Assembly (NCBI RefSeq): GCF_023015865.1
Contig: NZ_JALKBC010000001.1
Location: 558,001-622,000, forward strand
Reading direction: 5' to 3'
DNA: 64,000 nt
From: Arenibacter sp. F26102
Lineage (GTDB): Bacteria; Bacteroidota; Bacteroidia; Flavobacteriales; Flavobacteriaceae
This document shows, piece after piece, positions 10,096-18,426 of this stretch. The position numbers were made by a program, and so were the translations under genes. The stretch's first letter is position 1, and the number at the start of each line of letters is the position of its first letter. The notes under the pieces are model-generated. The model had not been told where the DNA came from and made no database searches. It saw nothing but the letters and a program-made list of their open reading frames with translations.

Positions 10096-11358
10096 TTAAT
10101 TATTGGAGGTAAACAATGCGGGGTTTATAGTGAGCATTATCCATCCCCAATTGTTGGTATTCCCATCGGAGTTTCCTTTGATGGTTTCCATGCCCTGAGA
10201 GACAAAAAGATGTGAATATCCGGCGCTGATACCAATTTCTTTTTGAAGTTTATAGGCATAAACGATATCCAGTTCAGTCCCCAATTGTTTTTCGCTGTTC
10301 GGGCTTATTTCTGCTGCAGCCGAGAAGTTGTGTACTGCAAAATTTAAATTGGATTTTTCATTTAACACCACCTTGGCATTGGCATAAATATCCAAAAGCC
10401 CTACGTTGTTTGTGTGGTTGCCCACATAGAAATAATCCATGAGGCCGTTAAACTTATGATTGGTTCCATAAAGGGGGGTAAAAGCGTAGTTTTCCTGGTT
10501 GGAAGGTAATCCACTGTCATTGCCACTTATTAGTTCTGCTCCTAGTCCCAAATTGGTTTTTGGGGTTATTTTATAGTTCCCCTCTATGGATAGTAGATAT
10601 GAATTTAAATCATTATTGGCAATATCTTTTCCAAATTGGTAATAAAGGTTTGATGTCAATTTTAAATTATTCGCTTTAAAATTTAAATGGGTTCCAAGGG
10701 TTTGGCTATACCTGGTTTCATTTTTGTTGGAATTGATATCATCAATAAATTGCAAACCATTATTTAAGAAAAGAAGGCTTGCTGAGAATTTGTTCCATTC
10801 ATCATGCGCCCATAAATATTGAATGCTTTTATAAGTACCTGGGGTGGTCAAGGTAGTTCCAGTTAAATTTTCATCACTTTGGTTAAATGCAAAGCCCAAA
10901 TCAATTTTGAAGCCGGAATTGTTATATTCCAGACGGGCGGCGTCGTGACTTCTAGCCTGTTGGGCCCAACCCACATCACCAAAAATTCGGTGGTCGTCAT
11001 AAATAATTTCTTGTCGGCCCACCTTTAGGGAAAAATTTGGAGCTAGCTGAATTTTCCCCCAAGCCTGATGTAATCCAACCCCATTTTTATCCGAGCTGTT
11101 AAGTTGAGGTACATCTCCCCAAATCCGGACATCCTGTAGACTTAGGTAGAAGGATAGTTTGTCAATTTCATAATTGGTATTCAGTCTGGTCCGTTGTGAA
11201 ACAAAGGAGGCTGGGTCTTCATTGTCAGGGAACAGGGTTTTAAAGCCATGTCTATATTCGAACCTGGGGCGTAATTCGGCATCTATTGTCAACTGTGCCT
11301 GGGCTTGACAGGATAAAAGGATAAAAAAAAGAACTTTAAGAGATTTCTTTAGTTTCAT
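10096..11358 (-). CDS. Alginate-export-family outer-membrane porin
   Basis: A 420-residue beta-barrel protein with a signal peptide (MKLKKSLK..., cleavage near SCQAQA) and the opening typical of the alginate export family (LTIDAELRPRFEYRHGF, QRTRLNTNYEI, QDVRIWGD, KVGRQEIIYDDHRIFG). Such porins are frequent beside respiratory nitrogen loci in Bacteroidota; the substrate is unknown. An ATG at 11388 is in frame, but the -7-like box covers it (11386-11393) and the signal peptide begins at 11358, so I chose 11358. Its promoter copies the nirK arrangement, so the two are probably co-regulated though separately transcribed. Confidence 0.85.
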   Translation of the reverse strand: MKLKKSLKVLFFILLSCQAQAQLTIDAELRPRFEYRHGFKTLFPDNEDPASFVSQRTRLNTNYEIDKLSFYLSLQDVRIWGDVPQLNSSDKNGVGLHQAWGKIQLAPNFSLKVGRQEIIYDDHRIFGDVGWAQQARSHDAARLEYNNSGFKIDLGFAFNQSDENLTGTTLTTPGTYKSIQYLWAHDEWNKFSASLLFLNNGLQFIDDINSNKNETRYSQTLGTHLNFKANNLKLTSNLYYQFGKDIANNDLNSYLLSIEGNYKITPKTNLGLGAELISGNDSGLPSNQENYAFTPLYGTNHKFNGLMDYFYVGNHTNNVGLLDIYANAKVVLNEKSNLNFAVHNFSAAAEISPNSEKQLGTELDIVYAYKLQKEIGISAGYSHLFVSQGMETIKGNSDGNTNNWGWIMLTINPALFTSNN

Positions 11359-11385
11359 AATTGCTATGGTTGATTTTTTCCGAGG

Positions 11386-11393
11386 CAAAATTC
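11386..11393 (-). promoter_or_regulatory. Probable -7 box of the porin gene
   Basis: Minus-strand GAATTTTG differs from TAnnTTTG only at the first base. Its upstream edge is 29 nt from the centre of the palindrome at 11416-11429, the same distance as at nirK, and both boxes are followed by GCCTC. It overlaps the upstream in-frame ATG and so argues against that start. Confidence 0.5.
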
Positions 11394-11415
11394 ATACGGT
11401 TATCTTTAGTAGAAT

Positions 11416-11429
11416 ATGATATGTATCAT
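11416..11429. promoter_or_regulatory. CRP/FNR-type operator upstream of the porin
   Basis: A perfect palindrome ATGATATGTATCAT, extending to 18 bp (11414-11431), with a TGA-N6-TCA core. It shares the pattern ATGAYA-N2-TRTCAT with the nirK site. Confidence 0.7.
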
Positions 11430-11779
11430 ATGGAATAAGTTGAAATACATTCTGGGCCTTTTGAAACATGCCCTTGCATATTTAGGCTCTTTCCTGGGGA
11501 TACATATATTTATAATCTTGCAATTCTGAATTTACTTGTATCCAATTTTAAATTCCTTAAAAAACGACCTATTTATATCGGAAAAGTTCACGATATTGAA
11601 GCCTGCAAATAAGGATTGAGTGAAATACTCACAATAAAATGAAGATTTATAAAAATGAATTCCGCCAAAAAATCATTAGGGAGGAACCAAAGTTTTGTAG
11701 ATTCTTTAGAAAACGAAAAAATACGGTTTAGTGCTGTGGTTTAACAACTCCGAACTCATTTGTATAACTAGAATTCACG

Positions 11780-13504
11780 ATGGAAAAAGATGACAAGAAA
11801 AAGCTGCGTAGCAGCAATTGGTTCGGCCGTACGGGTAAAGACGGATTTATCTACAGGGCCTGGATGAAGAACCAAGGGATTCCGGATTATGAATTTAACG
11901 ATAAACCGGTAATAGGCATCTGTAACACTTGGTCCGAGCTAACTCCTTGTAATGGTCACTTCCGTGAGCTTGCAGAATCGGTGAAAAAGGGAATTTGGGA
12001 GGCAGGTGGATTTCCTGTAGAATTTCCGGTAATGTCGTTGGGAGAAACCATCATGAAGCCAACGGCCATGCTCTATAGAAATTTGGCCAGTATGGATGTA
12101 GAGGAAAGTATTCGCGCAAATCCGTTGGACGGCGTGGTACTGTTATGTGGGTGCGATAAGACTACCCCCTCTTTGGTCATGGGGGCCTGTAGTGTGGATA
12201 TCCCCACCATTGTGGTGTCCGGGGGTCCAATGCTAACGGGAAAATACAGAGGTAAAAATATTGGTACCAGCGATATTTGGCGTTATCATGATGATGTAAG
12301 GGAAGGTAAATTGGCCAATGCGGAACTTCGTAATATTGAGGCCGCCATGTGCCGTAGTGACGGACATTGTGCCGTTATGGGGACGGCTTCTTCCATGGCA
12401 TGTATGGTAGAGGCGTTGGGCCTGAGTTTGCCGGAAAATGCGGCCATCCCTGCCGCCGACGCCAGAAGAAAAGTACTGGCGCAGCTCAGTGGCCTTAGAA
12501 TAGTGGAAATGGTTAAAGAAGATTTAAAACTATCCAATATACTTACCATAAAAGCCTTTGAAAATGCTATCAAGGTCAATGCAGCAATTGGAGGATCTAC
12601 CAATTTTGTAATCCATCTTTTGGCTATTGCCGGAAGGATTGGGGTGCCTTTAAAGTTGGAGGATTTTAATAAACTTTCGGCCAATATTCCGCTTATCGCC
12701 AATCTGCAGCCATCTGGCAAGCATTTTATGGAGGATTTATTTTATGCTGGGGGACTGCCGGCCGTTCTAAAGGAACTAAAAGGTATATTGAACAATGATG
12801 TCATTACGGTAAATGGTAAGACCGTTGCGGAGAATTATGAGAACGCACAGAATTATGATAATGATGTAATAGGAAGCGTGGTGAAACCCTTTAATGACGC
12901 AACAGGCTTGGCCATACTTAGGGGCAACCTCTCCGAAAATGGTGCCGTTATAAAACCATCGGCTGCCAGTGCCCATTTAATGAAACACACCGGGAAGGCA
13001 GTGGTCTTTGAGAATATTGAAGATTATAAGGCTAGGATAGATACCGATGAATTGGAGGTTGATGAAAGCTGTATTCTTGTGCTTAAAAATGTTGGGCCCA
13101 AAGGATATCCCGGAATGCCGGAAGTAGGTAATATGGGATTGCCCAAAAAACTTTTGGAAAAAGGAGTTAAGGATATGGTCCGTATTTCGGATGGTCGTAT
13201 GAGTGGAACCGGTTTTGGGACGGTAGTGCTGCATGTTTCCCCGGAGGCCGCCATGGGCGGTAATTTTTCGGTAATTGAAAATGGGGATCTGATAACCCTT
13301 GATGTTCACAATCGAAGCCTGGCCTTAGCAGTCGGCGATGAGGAATTGGAAAGACGTAAGAAAAAGAGGGCAGTGCCTCCACCAATAGTGGACAGGGGTT
13401 ATGTGAATTTATATGTCAACCATGTGCAACAGGCACATTTGGGAGCTGATATGGACTTTTTACAGGGAAAATCGGGAAGTGAAGTCCCTAGGGATTCCCA
13501 TTAA
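11780..13504 (+). CDS. IlvD/Edd family sugar-acid dehydratase (L-arabinonate dehydratase-like)
   Basis: A 574-residue Fe-S dehydratase that removes water from a sugar acid to give a 2-keto-3-deoxy acid. The [2Fe-2S] cysteine motifs are present: Cys57 (SELTPCNGH), Cys125 (LLCGCDKTTPS) and Cys197 (CRSDGHCAVMGTASS). The C-terminal Ser motif GRMSGTGFG supplies the expected catalytic base. Length and Cys spacing match L-arabinonate/xylonate dehydratases better than branched-chain IlvD, and no other ilv gene is nearby. It leads a four-gene operon with an SDR (15 bp on), an SMP-30 lactonase and a sodium symporter, which supports sugar-acid breakdown. The exact sugar (pentose, fucose or galactose type) cannot be read from sequence. 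Confidence 0.88.
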   Translation: MEKDDKKKLRSSNWFGRTGKDGFIYRAWMKNQGIPDYEFNDKPVIGICNTWSELTPCNGHFRELAESVKKGIWEAGGFPVEFPVMSLGETIMKPTAMLYRNLASMDVEESIRANPLDGVVLLCGCDKTTPSLVMGACSVDIPTIVVSGGPMLTGKYRGKNIGTSDIWRYHDDVREGKLANAELRNIEAAMCRSDGHCAVMGTASSMACMVEALGLSLPENAAIPAADARRKVLAQLSGLRIVEMVKEDLKLSNILTIKAFENAIKVNAAIGGSTNFVIHLLAIAGRIGVPLKLEDFNKLSANIPLIANLQPSGKHFMEDLFYAGGLPAVLKELKGILNNDVITVNGKTVAENYENAQNYDNDVIGSVVKPFNDATGLAILRGNLSENGAVIKPSAASAHLMKHTGKAVVFENIEDYKARIDTDELEVDESCILVLKNVGPKGYPGMPEVGNMGLPKKLLEKGVKDMVRISDGRMSGTGFGTVVLHVSPEAAMGGNFSVIENGDLITLDVHNRSLALAVGDEELERRKKKRAVPPPIVDRGYVNLYVNHVQQAHLGADMDFLQGKSGSEVPRDSH

Positions 13505-13519
13505 TACTATTGATCGATC

Positions 13520-14284
13520 ATGGATTTTAAGGGTAAAGTAGCCATTGTTACAGGAGCTGGACAGGGAATAGGCTTGGAAATATGCAAACAATTGGTGGCC
13601 AACGGTGCCAATGTTATTCTGAACGACTTGGATGCCACTTTGACGGAGGAAGCAGTGGTGGAAATAGATAATAAAAATGGAAAATGTATTGGTCTTGCAG
13701 GGGATTCCAGTGATATGCAGCTTATACAAAAAATGGTGGATACGGCAGTTGCAGAATTCGGGAAACTGGATGTGGTGGTCGCCAATGCCGGTATTACCCT
13801 TTTTGGGGAATTCCTTACCTATACTCCGGAATCTTTCTTTGAGGTTATGAAAGTAAATTTGGGAGGGAGTTTTTTTCTGGCCCAGGCCGCAGCCAATCTA
13901 ATGAAAAAACAAGGTTATGGCGGATCTATTCTTTTTATGTCTTCGGTTACAGGGCATCAGGCACATGAAAATTTAGCGGCTTATGGCATGAGTAAGGCGG
14001 CCTTGGAAATGCTGGCCAAAAATTTGGTCATAGAGTTATCGCCCTATAAAATAAACGTCAATACCGTAGCACCCGGGGCCACCTTGACCGAAAGGACAAT
14101 GAGTGACAAGGACTATTTTGGAACCTGGGAAGAAATCACCCCATTGGGCAGTCCGGCAACGGTAAATGACATTGCCCAGGCAGTATTGTTTATGGTTTCC
14201 GATAATGCCAAGCACATTACGGGTCAGAGTTTGGTAATCGATGGAGGTTGGACCTCGGTGAGTCCGTCTCCTTATAAGAAATAG
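13520..14284 (+). CDS. SDR family oxidoreductase (probable sugar or 2-keto-3-deoxy-acid dehydrogenase)
   Basis: A 254-residue classical short-chain dehydrogenase. The cofactor motif TGAGQGIG is at residues 11-18; an acidic residue after the second strand (LND, 35-37) suggests NAD(H). NAG is at 89-91. The catalytic Ser about 141/142, Tyr155 and Lys159 (YGMSK) are intact, and the family C-terminal LVIDGGW is present. Second gene of the sugar-acid operon, 15 bp after the dehydratase. It could oxidise the free sugar to its lactone or act later on the keto-deoxy acid; sequence alone cannot decide. Confidence 0.88.
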   Translation: MDFKGKVAIVTGAGQGIGLEICKQLVANGANVILNDLDATLTEEAVVEIDNKNGKCIGLAGDSSDMQLIQKMVDTAVAEFGKLDVVVANAGITLFGEFLTYTPESFFEVMKVNLGGSFFLAQAAANLMKKQGYGGSILFMSSVTGHQAHENLAAYGMSKAALEMLAKNLVIELSPYKINVNTVAPGATLTERTMSDKDYFGTWEEITPLGSPATVNDIAQAVLFMVSDNAKHITGQSLVIDGGWTSVSPSPYKK

Positions 14285-14339
14285 GCGTTTCCCTAATGTT
14301 TAATAAATTTAATATGACCTTAATAGGTCTAGCAATAAA

Positions 14340-15230
14340 ATGACAATTCTTACTATGAATCCAGAAGTTGTATGTGAAAAAATATGCGAATTGGGGGAGG
14401 GTCCGTTCTGGAATCCTTCTGGAAAATTAATATGTTGGGTAGATATCCTAAATGGCCATATTCATGAATGGTCACCCGCATCCAAAACCCTTCATACCCT
14501 TCATGTAGGTCAAATGATCGGGGCTATGGCATTTTGTAACGATGGAAATTATATTGCTGCTATGAAGGATGGTTTTGGATTTGTGAATCGTAAAACTGGC
14601 AAAGTCGACATGATTGCAAACCCAGAGAAACATTTGCCGGAAAATAGGTTTAACGATGGCAAATGTGACCCCGCGGGGCGTTTTTGGGCAGGTACTATGC
14701 CAATTTCCGAGGATAAAGATTCTGGCAGTCTTTATGTGCTGAGCACGGGAAATAAAGTAGAAAAAAAAGAAAGCAATATTAGTATTTCCAATGGCTTGGC
14801 CTGGAGTCTGGACCACAGGGTTTTATATTATATAGATACGCCCACCCTAAAGGTGGTAGGATATGATTTTGATATTGAAACTGGAAATATTTCCAACAAA
14901 AGAACCATAATCAATGTTCCCAAGGAAGAGGGATTCCCAGATGGAATGACCATTGATAATGAGGGAATGCTGTGGATAGCCCATTGGGGTGGATGGCAGG
15001 TTACCCGCTGGAACCCTTTGACCGGGAAAAAATTATCTGCCATTAAATTGCCGGTTTCCAACGTTACCTCCTGTGCTTTTGGTGGCGAATCCATGGAGGA
15101 TATTTACATTACTTCGGCAAAGAAGGGGCTCAGTAAGGCGGAATTGGAAAAGCAACCCCTGGCCGGGTCGTTATTTGTTATCAGGCAATCTGGTTTTACC
15201 GGTGTGGAGGCCAATATGTTTAAGAATTAG
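14340..15230 (+). CDS. SMP-30/gluconolactonase family lactonase
   Basis: A 296-residue six-bladed propeller lactonase (CELGEGPFWNP near the N-terminus, RFNDGKCDPAGRFWAGTM, SNGLAWS, FPDGMTIDNEG, FGG). These hold the metal-binding Glu, Asn and Asp of the SMP-30 family, which hydrolyses sugar lactones to sugar acids. In this operon it would supply the substrate of the IlvD/Edd dehydratase. An alternative ATG five codons in (14355) is possible; no signal peptide is seen, so the enzyme is cytoplasmic. The gap to the SDR (55 bp) shows no terminator. Confidence 0.88.
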   Translation: MTILTMNPEVVCEKICELGEGPFWNPSGKLICWVDILNGHIHEWSPASKTLHTLHVGQMIGAMAFCNDGNYIAAMKDGFGFVNRKTGKVDMIANPEKHLPENRFNDGKCDPAGRFWAGTMPISEDKDSGSLYVLSTGNKVEKKESNISISNGLAWSLDHRVLYYIDTPTLKVVGYDFDIETGNISNKRTIINVPKEEGFPDGMTIDNEGMLWIAHWGGWQVTRWNPLTGKKLSAIKLPVSNVTSCAFGGESMEDIYITSAKKGLSKAELEKQPLAGSLFVIRQSGFTGVEANMFKN

Positions 15231-15299
15231 AATTTGGAAATTTCAAGCCATACCTAATTATTACAGTTTATATAGTAAAACCAACTAAACCAAATTAAA

Positions 15300-16925
15300 A
15301 TGAAGGAATTGGACGCACTCGATTGGGTTGTGATCACCGCCTATTTCGTTATACTGCTCGGTGTTGCCTGGTGGGTAATAAAACAAAAGCAAAAGAATAC
15401 GGAGGACTATTTTTTGGCCGGGCGAAACATTGGGTGGTTTATGGTAGGGGCCTCTATTTTTGCTTCCAACATTGGGTCCGAACATGTGGTTGGACTGGCA
15501 GGTAATGGGGCAGGCGATAAAATGCCATTATTGATTTATGAAATGCATGCCTGGATTGTTTTAATGCTGGGTTGGGTGTTTTTACCTTTCTATGCCAGAA
15601 GTGGGGTTTTTACTATGCCCGAATTTTTGGAAAAGAGGTTTGATGCCCGTTCACGTTGGGTCCTTTCCATAGTATCTCTGATTGCCTATATCCTTACCAA
15701 GGTGTCCGTGACCGTATACGCAGGTGGGATAGTGGTTTCGGCTTTATTGGGAATACCTTTTTGGATTGGTGCGGTAGCTACAGTGGCGCTTACGGGTTTG
15801 TACACCATTTTGGGTGGAATGCGGGCTGTTGTATATACAGAGACCATACAGGCCATTGTATTAGTACTCGGGGCAGGAATTCTGAGTTTTATGGGACTTG
15901 AAGCCGTAGGGGGCTGGGGAGAGTTAAAGGAAACCATTGGCGTGGATTATTTTAATATGTGGCGGCCCAACTCGGATCCAGACTATCCATGGCTTCCATT
16001 ATTTCTTACCAGTACCATCGTAGGAATCTGGTATTGGTGTACCGATCAAGTTATTGTACAAAGGGTGCTTACGGCTAAAAGTATTAAAGCTGGGAGAAGG
16101 GGTAGTATCTTTGGGGCACTTTTAAAACTAATGCCGGTTTTTCTTTTTCTTATTCCCGGAGTTGTGGCTTTGGGACTTAAAATGCAGGGAAAATTGCATT
16201 GGGACAATCCAGATGAGGCCTTTCCGGTATTAATGAGCAATCTTTTGCCTTCTGGTCTCCGTGGGTTGGTAGCGGCGGGATTATTGGCAGCCTTGATGAG
16301 CTCCCTTGCTTCCGTATTTAATTCCTGCTCCACTTTGTTTACCTTGGATATCTACAAAAAATTAAAGCCTGAAAAGCCAGAGGAAGAATTGGTGAAAACA
16401 GGTAGGGTTGCCACTTTTTTTGTAGTAGGCCTTGGGCTGTTGTGGATACCTGTCATTACAAGGCTCTCGGACGGACTATATGAATACTTGCAAAACGTAC
16501 AGGCCTATATTTCGCCTCCGATTACGGCGGTATTCCTGTTGGGGATTTTTTACAAACGCATTAATGCCAACGGAGCCATAGCTACCTTGGTAGGTGGATT
16601 GATCATTGGATTTTCCAAACTGACTTTGGAAATCATGAAATCCAGTTTTTCAGAGGGTAGTTTTCTGTTCAATCTGGCAGACATTAACTGGTTGGTATTT
16701 GCAGCTTATTTCTTTGCTCTATGTGTAGCCATTGCAGTTATAGTGAGTATGTTTTATCCGGCCCCGTCAGCAGCACAATTGTCCGGTCTCACTTTTGGTA
16801 CGGTTACGGATAAACAGAAGGATGAAAATAAGGCTAGCTATAATATTTGGGATATTATGGCCTCGGTACTGGTAGTGGTCATAGTGGTGTACATTATGAT
16901 ATCTTTCAGTACGCTTTCCCTGTAA
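15300..16925 (+). CDS. Sodium:solute (sugar) symporter, SSS/SGLT family
   Basis: A 541-residue integral membrane protein with about 14 hydrophobic segments. SSS hallmarks include DYFLAGRNIGWFMVGASIFASNIGSEH, GGMRAVVYTET, and GLRGLVAAGLLAALMSSLASVFNS, close to the vSGLT-type sugar transporters. It probably imports the sugar or sugar acid processed by the three preceding gene products; it is the last gene of the operon, 69 bp after the lactonase. The exact substrate is not readable. A long stem-loop follows. Confidence 0.9.
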   Translation: MKELDALDWVVITAYFVILLGVAWWVIKQKQKNTEDYFLAGRNIGWFMVGASIFASNIGSEHVVGLAGNGAGDKMPLLIYEMHAWIVLMLGWVFLPFYARSGVFTMPEFLEKRFDARSRWVLSIVSLIAYILTKVSVTVYAGGIVVSALLGIPFWIGAVATVALTGLYTILGGMRAVVYTETIQAIVLVLGAGILSFMGLEAVGGWGELKETIGVDYFNMWRPNSDPDYPWLPLFLTSTIVGIWYWCTDQVIVQRVLTAKSIKAGRRGSIFGALLKLMPVFLFLIPGVVALGLKMQGKLHWDNPDEAFPVLMSNLLPSGLRGLVAAGLLAALMSSLASVFNSCSTLFTLDIYKKLKPEKPEEELVKTGRVATFFVVGLGLLWIPVITRLSDGLYEYLQNVQAYISPPITAVFLLGIFYKRINANGAIATLVGGLIIGFSKLTLEIMKSSFSEGSFLFNLADINWLVFAAYFFALCVAIAVIVSMFYPAPSAAQLSGLTFGTVTDKQKDENKASYNIWDIMASVLVVVIVVYIMISFSTLSL

Positions 16926-16938
16926 GGTCAGTTATAAA

Positions 16939-16979
16939 CCAAGCGATCAATTATTTGCAAATTGTTATTGATCGCTTGG
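16939..16979 (+). terminator. Long perfect stem-loop after the symporter gene
   Basis: A 13-bp perfect stem (CCAAGCGATCAAT/ATTGATCGCTTGG) with a 15-nt loop, 13 bp after the stop. It has no T-run, so it is either a weak terminator or a 3' mRNA-stabilising hairpin. Confidence 0.5.
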
Positions 16980-17058
16980 ATGAATGAAGAGGTATGAAAA
17001 GAATTTTGACGAATCAGAAGTTTTGAGTCTTATTTATAAGCTTTCGTTATGATTGGCC

Positions 17059-17958
17059 CTATCCTAGTTTTTCTTTAAAAAAATCAATTGTCCGTCCCCA
17101 GGCCAATTCAGCCGCCTCCCTGTCATACCTAGGTGTGGTATCATTGTGAAAACCGTGGTTTGCATTAGGGTAGATAAAGGCCTTATATTCTTTAAGGTGT
17201 TTCTTTAAAGCTTCCTCGTAGGCTGGCCAACCTTCATTGACGCGTTTGTCCAATTCGCCGAAATGGAGTAGCAGGGGGGCGTTTATTTTTTCAATATCTT
17301 CAGTAGGTTGTCCCCCGTAAAAAGGGACGGCAGCTCCTAAATCCGTAACCTTTACCGCCATCATATTGGAAATCCAACCTCCAAAACAGAATCCTACAAC
17401 ACCAACTTTGCCGGAGCATTCCGGGTGGTTTTTCAAATGTTCGAAGGCAGCGATAAAATCTTCCAACATCTCATTGCGATCTCGCTTGCCCTGTAGTTCG
17501 CGGCCGTCATCGTCGTTACCGGGATAACCACCCAAGGGTGTCAAGGCATCGGGAGCCAATGAAATAAACCCGGCAAGGCCGGCCCTTCGACCAACATCTT
17601 CGATATGCGGATTTAATCCACGGTTTTCGTGGACAACTATTATTCCTGGAAGTTTTGCCTTGGCATCGGCCGGTCTTGAAAGCAAACCTTTTATAGAACC
17701 TCCTCCCTTAGGGGAATTATAGTAAATATATTCCGATTTTAATTGCGGGTCACTTGGCTTAATCTGGATCTTTTTTACGTAATCTGGAGAGATAAAGCTA
17801 AGAAGCGACGCTACCGTGAGCCCTCCGACCGCATAGGTGGATAATTTATCCATAAACAATCTCCTGCTTACCCTATCGTGGGCATAATCGTCATAGAGGT
17901 CGAAAACCTCTTGTTTAATGTCCTCTTGTTTAATGTCCTCTTTTTTTAATGGTTTCAT
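17059..17958 (-). CDS. Dienelactone hydrolase family protein with Tat-like leader
   Basis: A 299-residue alpha/beta hydrolase. The nucleophile elbow GFCFGG gives Cys191, with Asp237 (FGELDKRV), His268 (NANHGFH) and Glu111 (HENRG) completing the usual dienelactone hydrolase set. Residues 30-60 carry SRRLFMDKL and a hydrophobic stretch, resembling a Tat signal preceded by an unusually long N-region. Codons near the start hold a 15-bp tandem repeat giving EDIKQ twice. Dienelactone hydrolases open lactone rings in aromatic catabolism, but no such pathway is here, so the substrate is unknown. Monocistronic. Confidence 0.85.
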   Translation of the reverse strand: MKPLKKEDIKQEDIKQEVFDLYDDYAHDRVSRRLFMDKLSTYAVGGLTVASLLSFISPDYVKKIQIKPSDPQLKSEYIYYNSPKGGGSIKGLLSRPADAKAKLPGIIVVHENRGLNPHIEDVGRRAGLAGFISLAPDALTPLGGYPGNDDDGRELQGKRDRNEMLEDFIAAFEHLKNHPECSGKVGVVGFCFGGWISNMMAVKVTDLGAAVPFYGGQPTEDIEKINAPLLLHFGELDKRVNEGWPAYEEALKKHLKEYKAFIYPNANHGFHNDTTPRYDREAAELAWGRTIDFFKEKLG

Positions 17959-18426
17959 GTGTATAGTTTTATAGTTGAATGTCTTTTTGGTCTTTTTGAA
18001 GTGTTAAGTATGGGTTCCGAGCCAAGGTTTTTGAGAAGAATTTAAAGTACTTAATTAATTCTTTAACACCATGGGAAAACTTTGTAATTGGAAGGTCGCC
18101 ATTAACCTGAACTTATTAAAAGTATAAAAATAGTTTCAACTTTGGATGAAAAAAATGACTGTATTGAACATTAATCTGTCTTTATTTTATTCGGAGACTT
18201 TTCAAAAAGTGAATTTTGGAAGGTCAAATTTAAACTGGGATTTGCAGGCATTTCCATTATAATAATTAAAATTAAAAAATGATTCATGAGATTTAATTTT
18301 AATTATATTTGAACTTCAGTTTATATTTAAACTGGACCATTAAAACTTCCCCCCCCAAATAGATTTATTGCGTATTGAGCTGTGCTTCCATTCTAGCGCA
18401 TGCCTTAACTATTAATAGCTTTTAAT
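17959..18426. other. Regulatory gap upstream of the histidine kinase
   Basis: A 468-bp AT-rich divergent gap with no convincing gene. It has a TAnnTTTG match (TATATTTG, 18304-18311), a 7-bp inverted repeat (CAGTTTA/TAAACTG, 18317-18334) just after it, and a run of eight C (18349-18356). A further copy of TTTAAACTGG lies near 18229. Confidence 0.5.

Noticed and set aside
6926-11358. Complete denitrification island
   Set aside because: Only nitrite reduction is present; no nitrate, NO or N2O reductase genes are visible in the window.
11358-11388. Upstream ATG start for the porin (11388)
   Set aside because: It overlaps the -7-like promoter box and would place ten non-signal residues before a good signal peptide.
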